A stretch of DNA of 43,441 nucleotides from Desulfosporosinus sp. Lineage in GTDB: Bacteria > Bacillota > Desulfitobacteriia > Desulfitobacteriales > Desulfitobacteriaceae. Numbering within the stretch: position 1 is the stretch's first letter; each line of letters starts with the position of its first letter. Made by a program: the position numbers and the translations under genes. The stretch covers positions 1 to 43,441 of the forward strand of contig PKWS01000193.1 of the NCBI GenBank assembly GCA_003132105.1, written 5' to 3'. Shown in pieces: positions 31,887 to 39,569 of the stretch. Below the pieces are notes generated by a model, which was not told the origin of the DNA, did not search any database, and worked only from the letters and a program-made list of their open reading frames with translations.

Positions 31887-32105
31887 GTGAACACCACGGA
31901 AAAGAAAGAAACTTTTTGGGCAGACGCACCGCTCGTAGAAAAGCTCTCCACGATCCCCAGGAGCGAGAAGAGCACGATTATCAGGATGGCGCTCCGGGCG
32001 TGGTTCGGGATCACGAACAGTAAGCCAGTGGAACCCATTACGGCGCAGCAAGTAGCCCGGGAATTAATGGCTAATCTAAAAATTGAAAGGAGTGTCAGTC
32101 AATGA
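31887..32105 (+). CDS. RHH-like small DNA-binding protein
   Basis: 72 aa. Begins near GTG (31887), with GAGGGG touching the start. FWADAPLVEKLSTIPRSEKS, then TIIRMALRAWFGI has the strand-helix-helix look of CopG/Arc-type ribbon-helix-helix proteins. First gene of the operon; overlaps the next by ATGA. Candidate autoregulator or relaxosome-type accessory. The start is uncertain. Confidence 0.5.
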   Translation: MNTTEKKETFWADAPLVEKLSTIPRSEKSTIIRMALRAWFGITNSKPVEPITAQQVARELMANLKIERSVSQ

Positions 32106-32308
32106 CAAAAGTATTGGATATTCTCAAGATTGAAAAGACGGTCCGTAAATCTATGAAGGACTATGCAATCACCGCGAAATACGATGAAGAGGTCCTAGTC
32201 AGATTGATCTCCGTGGACATTTGGTTGAATTTGAATGCGGAGGATGTTGCCCCTGCGCCAAAACCAAAACGCACTAATTCTCAGGAGGTAAATAAAGAGG
32301 GGGAGTAA
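32102..32308 (+). CDS. Small hypothetical protein (68 aa)
   Basis: MTKVLDILKIEKTVRKSMKD then acidic and Pro/Lys-rich. Coupled to the RHH-like gene by ATGA and followed 2 nt later by the pilin-like gene. Preceded by AAAGGAGTGTC. Function unknown. Confidence 0.55.
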   Translation: MTKVLDILKIEKTVRKSMKDYAITAKYDEEVLVRLISVDIWLNLNAEDVAPAPKPKRTNSQEVNKEGE

Positions 32309-32310
32309 TT

Positions 32311-32622
32311 ATGAAATTCGTGTTGGCAAACAAAACTGCTCTTGCCGCTTCTGCCCTAGCACTAACTCTAGTTATCCCAAGTCTAGCTCTTGCAGCCGGT
32401 GACGTTTCACAAGTCGGAATGCAGCTATATGACAAGATCGCTGTGGGTGGTGGGTTGGTTGTACTCATAAAGGGTGGAGTTGATATCATTCAGTCAGCTT
32501 TGTCCTCTGATTGGCCCAAGGTTAAGCAAATTCTTATGTACTCTGCCGGTATTTCAATAGTCTTGATTCTCTACCCTACATTCTTAAGATTAATCGAGAA
32601 TACTGCGAGAGGAATGAGGTAA
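32311..32622 (+). CDS. VirB2/TrbC-like pilin subunit
   Basis: 103 aa. A Sec-type signal peptide ends ALALAA before GDVSQ. The mature protein has two membrane helices (IAVGGGLVVLIKGGVDII and ILMYSAGISIVLILYPTFL) with a short loop, the architecture of VirB2/TrbC conjugative pilins. Major coat proteins of filamentous phages also have a signal and a helix but normally only one. Stop codon is immediately followed by the ATG of the peptidase gene. Confidence 0.6.
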   Translation: MKFVLANKTALAASALALTLVIPSLALAAGDVSQVGMQLYDKIAVGGGLVVLIKGGVDIIQSALSSDWPKVKQILMYSAGISIVLILYPTFLRLIENTARGMR

Positions 32623-33282
32623 ATGATTTCCCCACTGAAAGAGCTTACCTATCGGATAACTACCCACTTTGGGGAAATAGATAGTTTCCACTCAGTTCCA
32701 CATACAGGGGTAGATTACGCTACCCCTCTTAACACCATAGCACAATCTGTATCCGATGGAATAGTTGGGAAAATATCTAATGACCCTTTGTTAGGTGAGA
32801 ATATACGCGTCACAGCCGACAACGGCAGAGAATGGGTATATGGACACCTTAATCAAGTAAACGTATCCTATGGACAGCACGTGGCCCGTGGTGACACTTT
32901 AGGACTCACAGGAGGTATGCCGGGAACTGTTGGGGCTGGACATAGTTCTGGCCCACATATTCACATTGGTTTACTGCAAAATGGGGCACTAATTGATCCA
33001 ACATCTGCCCTTGATCCCTCGTTTATGGATAGGGCCAAGGATTTATTATTTAATGCCCCTGTGGTAGTTACACCAGGAGAAAGATTCGTAAACTATGCCT
33101 CGTCCATAAGCCACTCTATATGGAGTGCAATAGTTCCAGCCATCGTTCCTTTAGCCCATTCTATAACTCTCATAGGAGGTGTTATCCTTATAGTCCTTTA
33201 TATAGGTGGATACAAACCAGGACTTAATAAGCTAGGTATTCTCTTAGTTGGAAATATGTTAGTGCAAATTGTTTTTCAATAA
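32623..33282 (+). CDS. M23 metallopeptidase with C-terminal membrane segments
   Basis: 219 aa. LytM-type zinc site: H27 and D31 (PHTGVDY), H75 (YGHL) and H112/H114 (PHIHIG), so the peptidoglycan-cutting centre is complete. No N-terminal signal, but two C-terminal hydrophobic segments (AIVPLAHSITLIGGVILIVL and LGILLVGNMLVQIVF). In secretion systems such enzymes open the wall for the channel; as a lysin it would be unusual. Confidence 0.75.
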   Translation: MISPLKELTYRITTHFGEIDSFHSVPHTGVDYATPLNTIAQSVSDGIVGKISNDPLLGENIRVTADNGREWVYGHLNQVNVSYGQHVARGDTLGLTGGMPGTVGAGHSSGPHIHIGLLQNGALIDPTSALDPSFMDRAKDLLFNAPVVVTPGERFVNYASSISHSIWSAIVPAIVPLAHSITLIGGVILIVLYIGGYKPGLNKLGILLVGNMLVQIVFQ

Positions 33283-33292
33283 GGAGGTAACT

Positions 33293-35719
33293 ATGAAAAG
33301 TTTAAAGTTATCGGATTACTTTTCCATGATAAACCCCGAATATTCCTACTTGAAAATGACTCCAAACAATTCATTAAAGAATAACCAAACAGATAAGATT
33401 GCACTTAGTATCGCTTCACTAGCTTACTCTGCATTAATAAGGACAGAAAAAGGGTTTATCTGGCATCTACCTTTTGGAAGAAATAGACTCTTTCCTACTC
33501 AGTTATCTGTTATCAATCCTGCAAAGGTTTCCTATTATATCTATCTGACCAAAACATCGGCAGAGTTTTACTTTATTATTCCGACTCTCTCCCTTTCGAT
33601 CATCAAGGAAAAAATCAGATCAGTGTGGACAACTGTGACCATGCGCGAAGTTGAGAAAAATATGCTTCCTACGTTTACCTCTGATGCTACAGCCCATTCT
33701 CTGTCATACACTCAGGAGGATGCACTTTCCCTTGTAAGCGACAAGAGGGATGATGACCTATTATCTGCTAACCTAAATCTTTTGAACGTCTTAGAAGAGG
33801 ATGACAAAGTAGGCATATTTTACAACTTTATACCCACGAATCAGAACTGGTGGAGATCAACCTATCGAAACACCATCAACAAGGTTAAGGCATCTGAGTC
33901 TACGGAAAAGGAAAAGGGTAATTTAAATTATTTATTAAAGTTTGCTGCCTCACAGGTTCAATCTATCTCAGATTTAATTGCCGAAATGTTGTCAAGTAAG
34001 AAGGCGTACACCCCTACTCCAAGCTATGATCCACGTGACCCTCGGATCATTCCGTCTTATTATCCATCTACTACCTCTAACCTTATCTCTAATTCAACTC
34101 GTAAGAAGCAGAATGAAACCATTATAGATACTCAAATTCTTATACTGTCTGAGTCTGATTCTCGCATTAGGCAACATAATAATGCGAAGTCCCTAGCTCA
34201 TAGTTTTCAATCCATCAGTGAGCCAGAAGGAGGGAACACTTTAAAGACTAAACATTATCGGCAGACATTTAATCCCACTATTTACTCACTGCCATCTGCC
34301 AACAGAAATAAACTCTCTTCTGCTGAATGTCAGAACCTTATAGCCTTACCGGGGAGAAAGTTGCTAGAAAGACATACCCAAATTGCTAAGACAGAAACCC
34401 AAGAGACTCAGGTACCCTCTGAATTAAAAACTGGGGTAATGTGTATTGGAAAATGCACTTATAGAGGGGTAACGCAAGAGGCGTTTTTGTCCACCGATAA
34501 GGAACACCAGCAATTAACATTAGTAGTCGTTGGGCCCACAAGAGCAGGAAAAACAACCCTGTTAGGTTCTCTGGCCAAGGACGCGATCGTCCATAAGGAA
34601 TGCGTCATAATGTTCGATTTCATAAAGAATTGTGAAGCGTCTAAGGAAGTAGCCGAGAATTTTACCGAAGATCAAGCTCTCGTAATTTCCTGTGCTAATT
34701 TAGACGAACTCCAAGGACTTGGATACAACGAATTTGATGAAGTCGATAACAGTAACGTAATGGATGCTTACATAAACGCTAAGAGACAAACTCAACAGCT
34801 GCTAACCCTAGTTAACTCTATCAACTCAGATGATAAGAACTTAGCCCCACGAATGGAGAGATTTCTCACCTGCGCGTCACTTATCACTTTTATCCAAAAA
34901 GGTTCGATCAAGGACGTCTTTGATGTTCTTAGCAATCATGAGACACGCGCCCATTTCATATTCAATACTCCGTCTTCTCAGAAAACTAATTTAGAAGAGT
35001 ATATTTTGGGGCTTAAGGAACTTGACGAATTGGACTCCAAGACCAAAGAAGTCATTGGGACCAAGACCTCTAATATCACGAATATAATAGATCGCTTACA
35101 GAAATTAAAAGCGAATCCCTATATGGAACTGATGCTTAAAAAGGGAACCGAAAACAACATAAGCCTAATAAAAGAGCTTCAAAAACCCCAACTTATTATT
35201 CTACAAATGCCAGAAAAGATGTTTAGCACCGACGCCGAAAGGGATGTTTACACAACATACTGGATGACTAAAATATACTTAGCTCTCCAGCTCAGAGCCG
35301 ACATATATCAAGGAAGAGATGACGAACTCGTAAAGGTGAATCTGATCATAGACGAAATTTACCAGGTACACCATACCGAAGAGTTTTTAACAGAAAAGCT
35401 TTCTCGCCTCGCTAAATTTAAACTCAAGCCGATCTTATCCTGCCACTATTTGAACCAGATCAAGGTTATCCGAGATGAACTACGGTCTGCCAATGCTTCA
35501 TATATGTTGATCTCAGGCTGTGATAAAAAGAACTTCGCAGAGTTAGAAGAAGAACTTTACCCTTATGAAGTTGACGATCTCCTGCATTTGCCCCGCTTTC
35601 ATTCTCTCAATCTTATAAAAAGTAGTGCCAGATATGAGCGATTCATCACTGATCTAACGAATATAGGAAAGCATAAAAAAGAAGAGAAAAAGGTTGTTCA
35701 TCTAAGTTTAGTCAGCTAA
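33293..35719 (+). CDS. VirD4/VirB4 (HerA)-like ATPase
   Basis: 808 aa from an ATG behind AAGGAGGTAACT; an upstream TTG (33269) is not needed. Walker A VVVGPTRAGKTTLLGSL at about residues 411-427, Walker B NLIIDEIYQ at about 683-691, then LKPILSCHYLNQIKVIRDEL like the C-terminal motifs of TraG/TraD-type coupling proteins. The N-terminal third is a beta-rich region with SADATAHSLSY-like content, and a Ser/Thr-rich linker follows. It would power transport of DNA or protein. No relaxase is seen nearby. No terminal membrane helix, so a VirB4-type or cytosolic motor is also possible. Confidence 0.65.
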   Translation: MKSLKLSDYFSMINPEYSYLKMTPNNSLKNNQTDKIALSIASLAYSALIRTEKGFIWHLPFGRNRLFPTQLSVINPAKVSYYIYLTKTSAEFYFIIPTLSLSIIKEKIRSVWTTVTMREVEKNMLPTFTSDATAHSLSYTQEDALSLVSDKRDDDLLSANLNLLNVLEEDDKVGIFYNFIPTNQNWWRSTYRNTINKVKASESTEKEKGNLNYLLKFAASQVQSISDLIAEMLSSKKAYTPTPSYDPRDPRIIPSYYPSTTSNLISNSTRKKQNETIIDTQILILSESDSRIRQHNNAKSLAHSFQSISEPEGGNTLKTKHYRQTFNPTIYSLPSANRNKLSSAECQNLIALPGRKLLERHTQIAKTETQETQVPSELKTGVMCIGKCTYRGVTQEAFLSTDKEHQQLTLVVVGPTRAGKTTLLGSLAKDAIVHKECVIMFDFIKNCEASKEVAENFTEDQALVISCANLDELQGLGYNEFDEVDNSNVMDAYINAKRQTQQLLTLVNSINSDDKNLAPRMERFLTCASLITFIQKGSIKDVFDVLSNHETRAHFIFNTPSSQKTNLEEYILGLKELDELDSKTKEVIGTKTSNITNIIDRLQKLKANPYMELMLKKGTENNISLIKELQKPQLIILQMPEKMFSTDAERDVYTTYWMTKIYLALQLRADIYQGRDDELVKVNLIIDEIYQVHHTEEFLTEKLSRLAKFKLKPILSCHYLNQIKVIRDELRSANASYMLISGCDKKNFAELEEELYPYEVDDLLHLPRFHSLNLIKSSARYERFITDLTNIGKHKKEEKKVVHLSLVS

Positions 35720-35798
35720 TTTAAAGTTTATTTTTAAATAATAGGAAAAGGGTTCTATATGAAAGGAGGTGGTGCATACAATTCAATTGAATAATTGA

Positions 35799-35894
35799 AT
35801 GCCCATAGAACGAGTCCGCCCTCACGTGTTTATGTCTCGCGGCAGGAAAAACCTATCTCGCGTAGAACTTAATAACTGTTTTAGTAAAATATAA
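35799..35894 (+). CDS. Possible 31-aa peptide (MPIERVRPHVFMSRGRKNLS...)
   Basis: ATG overlaps the TGA of an 8-codon GTG leader that carries the strong AAAGGAGG site 28 nt upstream, so it could be read by reinitiation. Basic and protein-like in composition. A short gene or a remnant in the gap after the ATPase. Confidence 0.3.
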   Translation: MPIERVRPHVFMSRGRKNLSRVELNNCFSKI

Positions 35895-35910
35895 TCGGAG
35901 GCGATTACAC

Positions 35911-36288
35911 TTGGGCTGGTTTGAAAACCAAAAAGAGCGCAATGAGGCATATAAAGCGCAAAAAGCATTAGAGAAGAAAGAAGCATTGGAGAAAGGTGAA
36001 CCAAGTACTTGGGATAAGATTAAGTCCAAAGCGCAGGAAAGTATGGATAAAGCTGGGGCAATAGCTGATCAAGAAAAAGCAAGGAAGAAGGAAATGGATG
36101 ATCAAGGCATCCCCTATTGCCCTAAGTGCCTATCGACATCTTTAAGCGCACAGAAAAAAGGCGGGAGCATTGTTAAGGGCCTTGTGGGAGGAGCTATTGC
36201 CGGACCGATAGGATTATTGGCTGGTGGGATTGGCAGGAATAAGATGGATCTGTATTGCATGAAATGTGGTAATAAGTTTAGAGCATAG
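35911..36288 (+). CDS. Zinc-ribbon protein with glycine-zipper segment
   Basis: 125 aa from TTG behind TCGGAGGCG. A charged helical N-terminus (KAQKALEKKEALEKGE), then CPKCLSTS...CMKCGNKF as the split zinc ribbon around a glycine-zipper membrane-like stretch GLVGGAIAGPIGLLAGG. Common small Bacillota protein of unknown role. Ends at a strong bidirectional terminator. Confidence 0.6.
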   Translation: MGWFENQKERNEAYKAQKALEKKEALEKGEPSTWDKIKSKAQESMDKAGAIADQEKARKKEMDDQGIPYCPKCLSTSLSAQKKGGSIVKGLVGGAIAGPIGLLAGGIGRNKMDLYCMKCGNKFRA

Positions 36289-36300
36289 ACGTAGAAACGC

Positions 36301-36338
36301 AACTAAGGCCTCAGCTAATTAAAGCTGAGGCCTTAGTT
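36301..36338. terminator. Bidirectional rho-independent terminator
   Basis: 16-bp perfect stem AACTAAGGCCTCAGCT with loop AATTAA and T-rich flanks on both sides. Separates the plus-strand accessory operon from the minus-strand lysis genes, which converge here. Confidence 0.9.
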
Positions 36339-36341
36339 TTA

Positions 36342-36857
36342 TTATGCTGATTGTTGCACCGGATCGATCACTGAAGCAGGATCAGTAGCAGTGACTTCCG
36401 GTGGCGTTGGAGGTATTGGCACCGGAACTACTGCCAGAACAGGTTCCTTCTGCTTCATCACGTAAACGGCAGCCTCTGCAGTATTTCTAATAGTCTGCTC
36501 TAATTCCGGCGTAACCTCATGACCAGTAAGTTTTATCATATCTACCGCATATTGAGTGGCCTGTTCTTTGCGCAGATCCGGGGGAAGTTGACCTGAATTA
36601 TATAGTTGCTGTGCGGAATGTACTCCAGCCTGTGTGACCTTAAGGATCATATCAATAATACTCTCGATGGGTGCAGGGATAAAAGACTTGAGCGCGGTAT
36701 TAGCTTCTGATGCAGTGTCCACAATGGCGCCAGCTACCTGCAGTTGTTTACCTGGGTCCTTGCCTTGCTTGACTAATACCTGAATCCCAAACATCATCCC
36801 GAAGAAACATACTAGGGACAGGACTGCGATCAATAACATCATGGTTTGAACATCCAT
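36342..36857 (-). CDS. LLH-family holin
   Basis: 171 aa. One N-terminal transmembrane helix (MMLLIAVLSLVCFFGMMFGI), a helical middle (ATQYAVDMIKLTGHEVTPEL, EAAVYVMKQ) and a Pro-rich tail. This matches the LL-H-type phage holin pattern. It would make membrane holes to release endolysin. Last gene of the lysis block; AAAGGGGAAC before the ATG. Confidence 0.75.
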   Translation of the reverse strand: MDVQTMMLLIAVLSLVCFFGMMFGIQVLVKQGKDPGKQLQVAGAIVDTASEANTALKSFIPAPIESIIDMILKVTQAGVHSAQQLYNSGQLPPDLRKEQATQYAVDMIKLTGHEVTPELEQTIRNTAEAAVYVMKQKEPVLAVVPVPIPPTPPEVTATDPASVIDPVQQSA

Positions 36858-36882
36858 TTTTAGTTCCCCTTTCTTTTTTGGG

Positions 36883-36910
36883 CAAAATTAAAAGCAGGCC
36901 ATTCCCCTGC
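36883..36910 (-). terminator. Rho-independent terminator
   Basis: Minus strand GCAGG-GGAATGG-CCTGC followed by TTTTAATTTTG. It lies after the 50-aa zinc-ribbon gene and upstream of the holin, so the holin may be read from its own promoter or by read-through. Confidence 0.55.
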
Positions 36911-37063
36911 TTAATCAATGAATATAAGCTTTACTCTTCCTCCACACTTGCTACATGTAGTTGAATAAACAGTCCAGTTTTCATTACTCTTTTCCTTGTC
37001 TGGCTCTTGCATATGACCGCACGATTCACATTTATGCTCATACTCTATCTTTGGTTTTTTCAC
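36911..37063 (-). CDS. Zinc-ribbon mini-protein (50 aa)
   Basis: GTG start. KCESCGHMQEP and TCSKCGGRVK give two CxxC pairs 25 residues apart. Lies between DUF6527 and the holin. Function unknown. Confidence 0.6.
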   Translation of the reverse strand: MKKPKIEYEHKCESCGHMQEPDKEKSNENWTVYSTTCSKCGGRVKLIFID

Positions 37064-37111
37064 ATCTCTTTCTTCCCTTTCATTTTGGCAACCGCTTGCC
37101 GATTTAAACCT

Positions 37112-37417
37112 TTAATCTACCTCTGGCAATTCTACCGTTTGGCCAGAAAGTCCGTGGGTTGAATCCGAGAGAAACTGAATCTTGCCATCGGTTATAAAGC
37201 TATGGCAAACAGTGTTATTTGCCCCATGACGAACCAATATCGAAGGACTCAATGTTGGCTTTTCCTCATCACCGTTGAATACCCATGCAACTCCATCACC
37301 ATTACTGGGTTTAGTAACGGGCATGGCGTGGTGCTCATCACAGCCTGGACACCATATCCAAACCATCGAATAGTCACCCCTGCTATCCGTGCATCCTCTT
37401 AGTTTTGCTTTTGGCAT
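37112..37417 (-). CDS. DUF6527-family phage protein
   Basis: 101 aa. VWIWCPGCDEHHAMPV, VAWVFNGDEEKPTLSPSI, CHSFITDGKIQFLSDSTHGL, SGQTVEL is the signature of this widespread phage family (often misnamed ammonia monooxygenase). Role unknown; usually in accessory positions near lysis genes, as here. Confidence 0.75.
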   Translation of the reverse strand: MPKAKLRGCTDSRGDYSMVWIWCPGCDEHHAMPVTKPSNGDGVAWVFNGDEEKPTLSPSILVRHGANNTVCHSFITDGKIQFLSDSTHGLSGQTVELPEVD

Positions 37418-37431
37418 TGCCCATCACTTCC

Positions 37432-38268
37432 CTACCCTAAATACTTACTGACCACTGCAACCGTGTCATATTTGGTATTCCCCGACAACAAAGTCTCGTT
37501 CACATGCCCCGTAGAAGCCCCGCCAATGACAAACAAGTGCTTCGCCTTAAGTGCGTCTGCCGGAACAACTCGCGTGGCACCTTGCCTAACAAACATGGCT
37601 ATTCCAGCGTTTTTAGCGCTCACATCTTTAGCCGCCCAGTAGTCCTCATCGCTGAACATCAAGATTGCATCGTTCACAACGTCTTCCTCCTTTCCCTTAG
37701 CTGTAACGCTTACCCCGAAGTTATCCCCGATCCCCTGAGCAATCGTCAAGGCTGCCTGATCCATCTTGGCCAAGATCGTGGCTTCCTCTGAATTAATAAA
37801 ACCGTACTCAACGAGCACGGCCGGCATATCGGTCCACTTGCACACATACCACCCGGCGAACTTCACTCCACGGTCTACCATGTCTAACTGCGTTGCCATA
37901 CGTGAGCAGATCGCTTTGGCTAGTTTCTCCCCTTCTCCGCCTGCAGCTACAGCATAGACTTCGTTACCGTAAGCGTTTCCGGTACATGAGTTGTCGTGAA
38001 AAGCTACGAATACCTTACCGCCCAGGTCATTGGCCACTGCCACCCGATTCTTCAGGTCCAGATTTTCGTTATAATACGCCCCATTGCAAAAGTCTTTGTC
38101 AGTGTCTCGGGTAAACTTCACGCGGAATCCCCCAGTTGCATCTAAGTACGCCGCGGTCTTCTTTGCCAGCACAAGGACGTTATCCTTTTCCTTGGTCGTC
38201 GGCCCTACTGCTCCCGGATCCGTGCCACCGTGTCCAGGGTCGAAGATTAGATCGATTAAATCATTCAC
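37432..38268 (-). CDS. Endolysin: N-acetylmuramoyl-L-alanine amidase
   Basis: 278 aa from GTG. Amidase_3 domain with LIFDPGHGGTDPGAVG (first zinc His), FVAFHDNS (second His) and AVLVEYGFINSEEA (Glu). The C-terminal 80 residues (VSAKNAGIAMFVRQGATRVV, LFVIGGASTG) look like a cell-wall-binding CW_2-type repeat. Cuts the peptide from muramic acid in peptidoglycan. Between the two holin genes. Confidence 0.92.
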   Translation of the reverse strand: MNDLIDLIFDPGHGGTDPGAVGPTTKEKDNVLVLAKKTAAYLDATGGFRVKFTRDTDKDFCNGAYYNENLDLKNRVAVANDLGGKVFVAFHDNSCTGNAYGNEVYAVAAGGEGEKLAKAICSRMATQLDMVDRGVKFAGWYVCKWTDMPAVLVEYGFINSEEATILAKMDQAALTIAQGIGDNFGVSVTAKGKEEDVVNDAILMFSDEDYWAAKDVSAKNAGIAMFVRQGATRVVPADALKAKHLFVIGGASTGHVNETLLSGNTKYDTVAVVSKYLG

Positions 38269-38281
38269 GTTATATCACCTC

Positions 38282-38530
38282 TCATTTAAAAATTGCCAAC
38301 GCCGCAATTCCTGCACAAATAATGGCCCCGACGACTGTCCGCCAGAGCCATGTGTTATTTGCTTCTAACTTGTCGATGCGGTGTGTATTGGATTTTGACC
38401 TCGACTCTGTCTCTATGCCCTTGGCTTCGATGCCATCGACTTTCTTACCTAAGTCGCCCTGAGCATCCTGTTTTGTTTCGATCCGGACTAAACGCTCGCG
38501 GATGTCCATCAATACTCCTTGATCGTCCAT
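38282..38530 (-). CDS. XhlA-like holin/haemolysin
   Basis: 82 aa from the ATG at 38530 (GAAGGTG 5 nt before). MDDQGVLMDIRERLVRIETK is the coiled-coil start, NTHRIDKLEANNTWLWRTVV leads into one C-terminal transmembrane helix (GAIICAGIAALAIF), the XhlA layout. Works with holin and endolysin in PBSX-type lysis. Confidence 0.8.
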   Translation of the reverse strand: MDDQGVLMDIRERLVRIETKQDAQGDLGKKVDGIEAKGIETESRSKSNTHRIDKLEANNTWLWRTVVGAIICAGIAALAIFK

Positions 38531-38645
38531 TAACACACCTTCTTTCACCTCTTTTGCTTGCTACCTTTAAATTGAAGCCCGGGGCGCCCTACTTCGCTGT
38601 CACCTCCTACAGCTTTTCAGGCTTAGATTCCCGGGCATAAAAATA

Positions 38646-38661
38646 ACCGTCGATTGACGGT
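38646..38661. terminator. Hairpin terminator-like element
   Basis: ACCGTC-GATT-GACGGT with T-rich sequence on both sides (TATTTTTA on the minus strand). It lies between XhlA (minus) and the divergent plus-strand gene at 38746, so it could end leftward late transcripts from upstream. Confidence 0.5.
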
Positions 38662-38692
38662 AAAATAAACTTGGAATATTGCCTTTTATCCC

Positions 38693-38722
38693 TTGTATTG
38701 TACTGCATATTGCGGTACAATA
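38693..38722 (+). promoter_or_regulatory. Promoter with overlapping palindromic operator
   Basis: TTGTAT (38693-38698), 17 bp, TACAAT (38716-38721). An inverted repeat, TATTGTAC (38696-38703) and GTACAATA (38715-38722), overlays both boxes. AAAGGAGG and the gene at 38746 follow. A repressor dimer at the repeat would block the promoter; the repressor is unknown. Confidence 0.6.
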
Positions 38723-38745
38723 GTATTAATAAAGGAGGTTTTCTT

Positions 38746-39030
38746 ATGGAAAGACTAGGGGGTAAACATATTTGTGGAGATTACAATTCTTTAGGGGAAT
38801 TATGGGACGGAACTTATCCAGCAATTAACTTCACCGTCCTACAAAAAACGGGTGAAAGGGTTGAACTGTGGTTAGAATCAGAAAACGTATACACTCTTTT
38901 CCATGCTAACAAGGAGTTATCACGAACCAAAACAACTAAAGGTGGTAGAGTGGCATACTTAAGAATGATCAAAAAGGTTAGAAAGGAGATGTTGAATTGC
39001 CAACTTCAAGGCCTGGTCAAGCAAGCATAA
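38746..39030 (+). CDS. Hypothetical protein (94 aa)
   Basis: ATG at 38746 behind AAAGGAGG (the ORF opens 25 codons earlier with no site). MERLGGKHICGDYNSLGELW then beta-strand-like segments and a basic tail. Controlled by the palindromic promoter. No family recognised. Confidence 0.6.
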   Translation: MERLGGKHICGDYNSLGELWDGTYPAINFTVLQKTGERVELWLESENVYTLFHANKELSRTKTTKGGRVAYLRMIKKVRKEMLNCQLQGLVKQA

Positions 39031-39167
39031 CGGTCAGATGCTCCACCGAAGACAAGGAGACCATAACAAAAAAATGGAAGGCTTATGGATTCAAGAGTGA
39101 AAGCGAGTATGTCAGGTTCGTTGCATTGAATGCCATGATATCCGTTAGCGTGAACAAGCCGGAGTAA
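38997..39167 (+). CDS. Small RHH-like protein (56 aa)
   Basis: TTG start behind GAAAGGAG, overlapping the previous gene by 34 nt. SITVRCSTEDKETITKKWKA, then YGFKSESEYVRFVALNAMI is the strand-helix-helix of a ribbon-helix-helix protein. Possible regulator of this small operon. Confidence 0.55.
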   Translation: MPTSRPGQASITVRCSTEDKETITKKWKAYGFKSESEYVRFVALNAMISVSVNKPE

Positions 39168-39213
39168 CATTAAAAGCCAGCCGGGGCCAATACCGGCGAA
39201 GGGAGGAATAAAC

Positions 39214-39474
39214 ATGTCCAAAGAATGTACCTTCGAGGATCTACCTGAAAAACTCCAAAAGCGTATCTCTGATTTGGGATCATCTCTCGGTGACAGGGGG
39301 AAGATTGAGATACTACGATGCGTCGTCGACGGCCACCACAGTGCTGAATGCTTTATCAATGATGGATCGCTAATTGGGCTCTACCGACAGAGTTGGGATG
39401 AAGTTCATTGCACATGGCTAAATAATTATGACATCGAATTTTTACACAACGCAATACAAAGCACCCGTCCATAG
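39214..39474 (+). CDS. Hypothetical protein (86 aa)
   Basis: ATG behind GAAGGGAGG. Begins MSKECTFEDLPEKLQKRISD. Mixed alpha/beta composition, with a HH pair and several Trp. No family recognised. Confidence 0.55.
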   Translation: MSKECTFEDLPEKLQKRISDLGSSLGDRGKIEILRCVVDGHHSAECFINDGSLIGLYRQSWDEVHCTWLNNYDIEFLHNAIQSTRP

Positions 39475-39508
39475 TCTGCCCGACCGAACGAGTGCTTACA
39501 TCATGACA

Positions 39509-39544
39509 CCGGAGTGCCAAGGACATTATACCATGGCACTCCGG
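39509..39544. repeat. 11-bp inverted repeat upstream of the Xer-like recombinase
   Basis: CCGGAGTGCCA (39509-39519) and TGGCACTCCGG (39534-39544), spacer 14 bp, ending 25 bp before the recombinase ATG. It could be a recombinase-binding site (Xer-type arms are 11 bp) or an operator/attenuator for the gene. Confidence 0.8.
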
Positions 39545-39569
39545 ACAAAAGAAAGAGGAGTGGATTACC

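Noticed and set aside
32311..35719. Filamentous phage (inovirus) module
   Set aside because: The small protein has two helices after the signal and the ATPase is far larger than Zot/pI proteins; no replication initiator for such a phage is nearby. Kept only as an alternative.
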